This document shows, piece by piece, positions 57,131 through 64,000 of a stretch of DNA of 64,000 bases. A program made the position numbers and the translations under genes. Source of the DNA: Schistocephalus solidus. Taxonomy: Eukaryota > Platyhelminthes > Cestoda > Diphyllobothriidea > Diphyllobothriidae. The first letter of the stretch is position 1; each line of letters starts with the position of its first letter. The stretch is taken from NCBI GenBank assembly GCA_017591395.1, contig WEDG01000310.1:62001-126000 (forward strand), in the 5' to 3' direction. The notes under the pieces are model-generated. The model was given only the letters and a program-made list of their open reading frames with translations, did no database searches and was not told the DNA's origin.

Positions 57131-57713
57131 TTTTTATGAGCAAAGGCGAAGTCTTTTCGAGCAACGGAACAATTTGTTTATTATTCTGAGCTGTCAAACT
57201 CACAGGAGTTCACCGCCCGAGATCGCTGCAACAACAAAAAGGCGACTCTTATAGGGGCCACAAACCAATCAATAATCACTGCCGAAAGTCTGGAGGTAAC
57301 TGCGCAGAGCTCTGTACCTCGACGCGCAATCGATTTATTGAGTTACTGGCCTTTGACCAAACTTCAAGCAATTCTCGGCTTCTCTTGTTTCCGATGTGGG
57401 CACACCTACGAAGCTGGTCGTGAGTTAAACTTCGCAGCTGTCAAGATAATCGCCCACGCTGGAAACAAGATGAAGCCTGGTCCACGGATTGAGACTCAAT
57501 CCATCGATGTATCGATTTAGCGCCGGCATGCAGAGTCCTGCTCAGTCACCTCCAAACTTGCTTCAGTGATCATTGATCGGTTTGTACCTCCTTTAATTGT
57601 CGCCCCTTTTTGTTGCTGCTGCTATCTCTGATGATGGGTCCTGTGGTAGGTTGAAAGCTCAGAGTAATAAATAAATTGTTCCGCTGCTCGAGCAGACTTC
57701 TGCTTTGCTCATA
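57131..57713. mobile_element. Fold-back (long-TIR) element, copy 1
   Basis: The left TIR starts near TTTTTATGAGCAAAGGCGAAG and includes GGAACAATTTGTTTATTATT. The right TIR is its reverse complement and ends TTTGCTCATAAAG. Arms are about 150 bp. The core contains AACTTCGCAGCTGTCAAGAT AATCGCCCACGC, which is shared with copy 2. There is no transposase frame, so it would need another element's enzyme. Confidence 0.85.
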
Positions 57714-58828
57714 AAGTTAACTATTCGTACTAAAGGAAAGAGTATTTTGTGAAAAATGGCGTTCTACAAGCGATAAGGCTACAAGCAGTCAAGACAACCT
57801 CAGAAGTGTCCAGTGTTAAACATTTAATATAGCTACCTATGTTTGTTGAAGTGCATCAAGCGTTGACAGAAATGTGAATCGCTTCATGTAATGATTCAAA
57901 GAATACGCAACGACAGACCGTCATTGACTGACATCGACACGTATCAATGAAATACCAGAAACCATTCAAGTGGGAGTTTACGTAACGTTACAATACACCA
58001 TACCATGCTAGTACCTTAAAGCCTTGTCCATTGTTAACGTTCTGCATTATTCTTCTACAGCTGGCAGCTAGTGTCTGAAATTACTCAAGATTATGCTAAT
58101 AAGTTTACATCTTGTTTACCTGTCAACCACGACCTGATGACTTGCACGTCATGTAGTATGTTTTCAAACGACAAACCATCGTGTGAATAAAGATGCGCCA
58201 GTCCAAATCAACTAACTTCATGCCTAAAGGGATGGTTTCCTGCATAAAAATGTAAAAAAGTGGTTATGACTGGAATTGCTTATACAACCACCATATCGGA
58301 TAATAAAATAGGAACGTCCCCCTTTCACGAAATACAGGTGGTCTTGCGTAAACCAAGAGGGGTAAATGTTCCTAACATTAGCAATAAGCCCAACCATAAC
58401 CGTAATCTGAACCCTCAACCTAATTTAGTTGAAAATTAGCACCAAAACACTCGTATTACGGACGGTTCCTGTTGCCATGCTCTGCAAAGCGGGGGGGAAG
58501 AAGGGGCATATAAGCGTTCCCAACCCAGCTAAAGACTGACGTAAAGAGGAAGTTCACCGGGATGGATGTGTTCTTATTCTCACATTTCGAACACTGCTTT
58601 CAGTTACCCAGCTTCAGAGACTGCGCAATCGCGGGCACAATTCTCGCCAAGAACATAATATGTGACCCAACTCTGGGAACAAAGGATAGGTCAGCGAGTA
58701 ATACGGTACCGGTGGTAATAAGATTTTTATGATGGGGCTAAATGAAGAAAAGGATAGCGCCAACCTAATCCCAGCTGTATACAATGTATTCGTACTGGTT
58801 AGCATTAGTTGCCGGGTTACTAGGGTCG
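57714..58828. other. AT-rich spacer
   Basis: No gene was recognised. TTAGGG-like words on the minus strand lie at about 58,350-58,440. Confidence 0.35.
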
Positions 58829-59581
58829 CATGCCGACTTATGTCACGCCATTTATTTATATATATTCTGTCCATGGTGAACAGATATCAATTTTACTGGA
58901 AATTTTGGACTGCTTATTTCAAAATAAAACGTATCTGAATGCGAAAGTTCGAGGCCCAGGCGATTATAGGAGAAATGGCGAAGTCTGTTCAAGCCCCAAA
59001 CAATTTGTTTATTATTCTAAGCTTTCAAATTCTGCAGGAATCCATCGTCAGAGATAGCAGCAGCAAGATAAAAGACAACATGAGCATAAGTTGACGGGTC
59101 GACGAATCATCACAAGTTACTGACCCCATCTACGAAATGGTCCATGAGTTTAACTTCGCAGCCGTCAAGATAATCGCCCACGCCGGGAACAAGAGGAGCC
59201 GAGAATTGATTAAATCCTGGTCCATTGATGACAACTCAATCAATCGATGTGTCGATTTGGCGCCGGCGTACAGTCACCTCCAGACTTGCGTCAGTGACCA
59301 TTGATTGGTTGGTAGCCCCTATAAGTGTCGCCTTTTTTGTTGCTGCTTCTATCTCTGACGGTGGACTTCCATGGGAGTTTGAAAGCTCCGAGTAATAAAC
59401 AAATTGTTCCGAGGTTCGAAAAGACTTCGCCTTTGAGTATGCAATCTCCTGAGACTCGAACCTTCGCATTCTGATGCGTTTTATTTTGACACTATCATAA
59501 AAAATTCCCGGTAAAAATTCATAACTGTGCACCATAAACAGAATGCAGATAAATAAATGGCGTGACATACGTCTGCATGAA
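58829..59581. mobile_element. Fold-back (long-TIR) element, copy 2
   Basis: A longer version with arms of about 300 bp: TATGTCACGCCATTTATTTA at the left and TAAATAAATGGCGTGACATA at the right, then CAAAATAAAACG / CGTTTTATTTTG, then the arms shared with copy 1. The core repeats AACTTCGCAGCCGTCAAGAT and GCGCCGGCGTACAG. The extra outer arm suggests copy 1 is a shortened form or that copy 2 has gained a second inverted layer. Confidence 0.88.
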
Positions 59582-60299
59582 TATTATGCGGTCAGTTGGA
59601 GCCACAGTTTCTCTAATTCGGTCTCTGTACAATGACTAGGTTACGTTGGTTTCTAATGCCATCGTTGTAAAGGGCGTTTATCAGGTCCCTTATCTTCTGC
59701 GCGGTTGATGCACACCAGTGACGATCAGAAAATTGGAAAGAGTTAGTATCGTTCTGACCGTGACCTGTTTGAAACAGGTGTATACAGCAGGATTTATTGG
59801 TACCAAGAAAATTCGTGACGGCTTATCAACTTCAACCCGTCTTTGCATAACACAGATAACGAATAAAAGTGGACATCAGTTTGAATTTACCGAAAATCAA
59901 TATATAACAGCAAGGGTCAGAGGACAACGTAAATAATAATTAGGTCAACGCGTTAGCTTAAAACCTCAGAGGAAATAAAATGCGGGGGAGGAGCTAAGAC
60001 AATTACGTAATAAATCTGACGCGCTTGGATGGGTTACTACGCGTTGAGAATTGTGGCTTGGAAGACTTTTAACTGACCGGATAGATTCGTCCGTCTCGGG
60101 GCTGAGAAGCGGCCTCTACTGGCTTCTTGTCAATGTGGCCTTTGTGTGACAGTCGAGCCACCCGTGTTGCATACAAGAAGCACCTCTATGTCATGTATGA
60201 CCTGCGTAGATGGGCTCTTTAGTGTTGGCAGTCCATGTGCCCGTTTCCATATGATGGCTTTACGTCTTACGATCGAAACAAGGTGGATAAAGAGGGATT
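59582..60299. other. Unassigned spacer
   Basis: Only small frames (59,718-59,936; 60,146-60,331), without a recognised domain. Confidence 0.35.
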
Positions 60300-60790
60300 G
60301 CGGTAGGTGCTATGCAAGTCCGCCTCAATAATTCATTCACAAGTAACCGGTGCAGTGCCCATTCCATGGACTTCGTCGTTTGCAACTGTCGAACTATCCC
60401 CTGATAAAGCTGTGACCACGCCTAATGTAGCCGTCGTGGATGACATCGCGAATCGCACCTCTCCACACTTTACGATCTGTGACAGCGGAGCTAGACAGCT
60501 CGACACATACTCTCTCCTCTTGTGACAGAGGTCAAATCCAAAAGGTGCAAGACTAACTTCTATGTCTCAAAGGGTTGTGCCGAGGAAGGTTTTGAGCCGG
60601 CCATCTGTTTGACGCGTCTAGGTGATCAACGGCGCAGGATTGCCGGCGAAAACGCTGGGTTGGAAGACGAAAAGCTAGCGAAAATCGGCTAGTAACAAGC
60701 AACATCGATTTGGAATGCGGTATAGTCCTCTCTTTTATACTCCACAGCCTCTCCACTAGGTGGTTGAAACTTTACTTTAAGCAGACAGTC
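60300..60790 (-). mobile_element. LINE 3' fragment
   Basis: The GATGACATCGCGAATCGCAC and TAGACAGCTCGACACATACT blocks match the 3' part of the LINE at 32,180-34,530 (about 32,310-32,400), and the frame at 60,756-60,553 is a diverged piece of its C-terminal region. Confidence 0.6.
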
Positions 60791-61214
60791 ATTAATCTCC
60801 AGGATGCTTATGGCTGGTTATGAATGCAGGTCAAAAACAGGTTGATATTCCGAGAGACTTATTTAGCCTCCTCGTGCACGCTCTATAACTCAAAATGTAG
60901 GTTGTACAAGAATGAGGCTGACAGAACGAAACATAGTCAAGATCAGTCAGCTGATCATCGAGTTCAAATTCACCGTCTAACTATCCGTTTAATGATATGT
61001 TTGAACAGAGTGGTTGAGAGAATGCGACTTTAAAGTACGCTCGTACGATTATCAAATGATTTAGAGTGATTGCCATGAAACAGAAATTTCACAGCATCGC
61101 GGTGATTACAGGCCTTGATTATAACAATGCCGTTTTGAAGGTATACCACCTCGGACCACTATCTATCATGGGGGCTCGCCATAGACGGGGTTGATTGCTA
61201 CTACGAAGTCGACG
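60791..61214. other. Unassigned spacer
   Basis: Nothing recognised. Confidence 0.35.
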
Positions 61215-61750
61215 GACCACGGAGTGTGAGTGCCATAAAGGCCACATTAAGAAGGAGCCATTGCAGCCTGACTCTCAGGCCGCCACTCAGCCACTCCACA
61301 CAAAACACACATTGGGCTGACCACGTGGTCCGAGTTATCCCGTCAGTTGGCAACCTTTCAAGCCACGGCTTTTAGCGCACTGTGATAGTTTCAAGCGCGT
61401 CAGATTGTTTGTAGTGAGGAAAATGCGCTGAGCTGTTGACCACACTCTCTCCCCCATCCCCACAGTCAGACCACCATCCGAGCCGGTCAGTTGTCTGATG
61501 TGGAAGTGGGCGCATTGGCTGACGGGTTGGCTACCCATCTTCGCGCGCCACAGCACAACTTGGCCCCCATTACACACACACCAGGATTTACTTACTCAGG
61601 AGATATGGAGGAGCCATTGCCGTCTGACTCCCAGTCCACTGGTTAGCCACACGACACACAACACATACACTGGGCCGATGGCGTGGTCTGGTGTAAGCAT
61701 CAGATTGGCAGCCTTCCAAGCCATGGTTTCTAGGACACTTTGATTTTATC
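61215..61750 (+). repeat. Dispersed repeat family, copy H (D part, E part and a second 3' part)
   Basis: 61,215-61,400 matches the 3' part of copy D, 61,400-61,570 matches unit E, and 61,600-61,745 repeats the 3' part again (GGAGGAGCCATTGCCGTCTG to CATGGTTTCTAGGACAC). The order D then E is the same as at 27.6-28.2 kb. Confidence 0.75.
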
Positions 61751-62815
61751 AGGAGGGTGAGCGTGTTGTCTATGTATTAGTGTAGATGGTGTGCGCTGAT
61801 GTGGCTAAGCCTCCGGTGGTTTAACGCAGGTTGTCGTAGAGGCGCATGTGTCCTAATGGGCCCATGAAGTGTGTAAATGTGCGGGAGCAGAGAGGGCAGT
61901 GGAGGCGGGCGTGACGACTGTATGTCGGAGCCCCAGGCACTGGTTCACCAGCCTCCGAGCGATAGATTCGCAGGTGACCGACCAGGCCAATGCGTGATTT
62001 GAAGTTGCGGGTGCAGTGTGGGCAGGCGAAATCGGTAGGGGCTGGGGTAATGCCATTCATGGAATTGGGGTGACAGTGGCGGTAAGAATAGCAAGAGCGG
62101 AGGGTGTGCGTGGTGTATCGGTGTTGTCGGCATTGCGGTGATTTCCACTGTCATGGATGCGCATGTAACCGAATAGGCCCACGCGATGAGTGAATGCGCG
62201 AAAACAGTGAGGCCAGTGGAGACGGCGATCTCTGCTGTGTGTTGGTGCTCCAGGCACTGGTTCAACAGTCTGTACGATGAATTCGCAAGTGACCAACCAG
62301 GCCGATGCGTGAGGTGAATGTGCGGTCGCATTAAGGACAGTTTAGGAGAGAGTCCCCATCGCTGATGGTTGTGGTGGTGGTAGTTAAGGCGAAGGCGGTG
62401 GTGGTTGCGGTGGTGGGGTAACAGGCGATGAGTATTGGGATGTGGTCTTTATGATGGGGGAGTAATGGAATTGATGCTAGGAGTGAGGGTGGGACAGTCA
62501 GAAGGAGGGTTGACAGAATTTGACGTAGAAATTGGAATTGTCGGATTGTTGGTGCATTGCGTCCGAAGATGTCCAACCAGGCCGATTCGCGCGCGGAAGA
62601 TGCGTTGACAGCGCGGGTATGTTGGCAGGGCCTGGGCATTGGCGGTGTTGGTCCGGGGTGCTGGTGACTTTTGTGCCGCTCTTTTGGCCTTGGCGGTGGT
62701 GATCCGGTTGGCCTCATAGATTTCTGAACCAGTCTTCACGGATCTTATCCATGCCGGTCTATCTTGAGCGAGGTACTCCCAGGTCGCCGGGTTTATTTGC
62801 AGTTGCTTCAGCGAT

Positions 62816-63391
62816 TTATTCAAAGTGCCCTTGTAGCGTCGTTTTTGACTTCCCTGTCGGCGAGCACCCGTAACGACATCTCCGTAGAAAAGTCGTTTGG
62901 TTAGTTGCTCGTCGTCCATTCTTTACCAGGTGGTTGCTCCATCGCAGTTGCACTTGCCTCAGCATGGCGTGGATGCTGAGGATTCCGGTCCGCTCCAGGA
63001 CTTCCGTGGCTTGGATCCTGTCTTGCCATCTCATTTTCAGTATTCTGCGGATGCAGCTGAGATGGAAGTGATTCAGCTTCCTGGCTTGGTTTAAGTAGAC
63101 GGCCCAGGTCTGCGCTCCGTAAACGAGTGTCGTCAAGACGATGGCCTTGTACATCTTCAGTTTGGTGTTCAGATGAATACCGTGGCGATTCCACTTTGAA
63201 GCCTGCAGCCGGCCGAAGGCCTTACTAGCTTTGGAGATCCGTTGGGCAACCTCGTCATCGATTCTCGTGTTGCGTGATATCGTGCTTCCTAGATAAGCGA
63301 AGGTTTCCACGTTTTTGAGTTGAGCACCGTTGACATTGATTCGAGGAGCATTGTATTCCGCGCTAGGTGGCGACTGGTGCATGACAACCAT
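62816..63391 (-). pseudogene. Post-catalytic RT region of the finger-tailed LINE
   Basis: Continues the polyprotein after the frame break. It has [20 protein letters not shown], then [20 protein letters not shown] and [19 protein letters not shown], ending with a [11 protein letters not shown] block. The final residues before the stop are out of frame: the genuine continuation is in the overlapping frame at 62,919-62,449, which carries the basic linker and first finger. Confidence 0.85.
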
Positions 63392-63408
63392 TTTGGCTGT
63401 ACTGATTG

Positions 63409-63999
63409 TTAATCCGAATTCGGTGCAGCCTGCGGTGAAGAGTCCATGCTCCTTTGCATGTCCTCCTCCGTCACGGTGTTAAGGGCGCAGTCGTCCGCGA
63501 AGAGAAAGTCATGGACTGTAGTCGTAGACACTTGCGTTGAAGCCTGCATACGCCGACTGTTTAGGTGTCCGTCAGTTCTATAGTCGATGCGGATCCCAGG
63601 CTGTTCATTGCGGTAGGCGTCCATCAGCATAGCCCAGAACATGAGACTGAACAGGGCGGGAGCCAATACACAGCCCTGCTTCACTCCGTTGGTCAGTACG
63701 AGTGCTTCGGATACCGTCCAGTTGTCAGTGACGCGCGCCGTCATCTCGTCAGGAAGCTGGCACACCATGTGTGTGAACCGCTCAGGACAACCAAATTTCT
63801 GCATGACTTTCCACAGTCCGTCACGATTCACCGTGTCAAAGGATTTCTTCAGATCCACGAAGGTAGTGTTTAGGTGAGTTCGCATCTCCTGGCACTTCTC
63901 TTGTAGCTGGCGGGCGGCAAAGATCATGTCGGTTGTTCCGCGGTATCGGCGGAAGCCACATTGGCTTTCCGGGAGCAGGCCCTGCTCTAGGTGACCGTT
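63409..63999 (-). pseudogene. RT domain of the finger-tailed LINE (open to the window edge)
   Basis: The frame is open from the last base of the window to the stop at 63,409 and holds RT motifs A (FVDLKKSFDTVN), B (NGVKQGCVLAP) and C (FLFADDC), so all catalytic Asp residues seen are in place. The Met at 63,927 is internal to the domain: the true start is outside. It is broken after the FADD region by a frame change. Confidence 0.85.
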
Positions 64000-64000
64000 C

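Larger units (their letters stand above)
61820..64000 (-). mobile_element. LINE with C2H2-like finger tail, 3' part, 5' end beyond the window
   Basis: From the window edge inward (-) the RT has a PESQCGFRRYRGTTD block, FVDLKKSFDTVN (motif A), TNGVKQGCVLAPALFSLMF (motif B) and [19 protein letters not shown] (catalytic FADD). A frame change near 63,400 leads into [40 protein letters not shown] and [16 protein letters not shown]. Another near 62,850 leads into [20 protein letters not shown] and a basic linker. Several finger-like units follow: CQRIFRARIGLVGHLRTQC, CPHCTRNFKSRIGLVGH, CPLCSRTFTHFMGPLGH. Two frame breaks suggest a recent but dead copy, or sequencing errors. An older fragment is at 4,900-5,702. 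Confidence 0.9.

Overview
The window is eukaryotic and repeat-dense. Genes are split by short introns (one is 34 nt), there are no operons, and most of the sequence is mobile-element debris: Ty3/gypsy elements, several LINE families, a Penelope-like element with a GIY-YIG domain, Tc1/mariner remains and fold-back elements. This mix, together with tiny introns beside introns many kilobases long, suggests a parasitic flatworm, most likely a tapeworm of the diphyllobothriid type. That placement is an inference.

Only two host genes are recognised. The first is a METTL13-like (eEF1A lysine and N-terminal methyltransferase) gene on the + strand. Seven exons whose splice phases all agree lie between 18,843 and 22,433, and probable C-terminal exons lie at 38,540-39,128. 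The gene would therefore span about 20 kb, with a 16 kb intron full of LINE, Penelope, fold-back and microsatellite sequence. The second is RBMX2 (spliceosomal RRM protein, Snu17/Ist3 family), an uninterrupted reading frame at 55,705-56,865. A possible divergently transcribed gene of unknown identity lies at 54,204-54,751 on the - strand.

Layout: 0-7 kb holds decayed Tc1 and LINE pieces. 7.8-10.9 kb is a decayed Ty3/gypsy element (+). 10,912-16,039 is a near-complete Ty3/gypsy element (-) with two LTRs, primer-binding site, polypurine tract and a 4-bp TAAT target duplication. 17-18.4 kb is a truncated LINE. 18.8-39.1 kb is the METTL13-like gene with its repeat-filled introns. 39.3-48.6 kb is a complex duplication: one module in direct orientation, one inverted, and a short direct repeat flanking one copy. 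49.9-51.3 kb is a gypsy remnant with gag, protease and integrase but no reverse transcriptase seen. 55.7-56.9 kb is RBMX2. 57.1-59.6 kb carries two long-TIR fold-back elements. 61.8-64 kb is the 3' part of a LINE whose protein ends in C2H2-like fingers; it runs off the window edge. A 0.2-0.45 kb dispersed repeat recurs at least eight times.

The least ordinary structures are the palindromic element at 31,491-31,707 with a tRNA-like core at its centre, the 39-48 kb duplication with a strongly conserved inverted core, and the paired fold-back elements at 57-59 kb.
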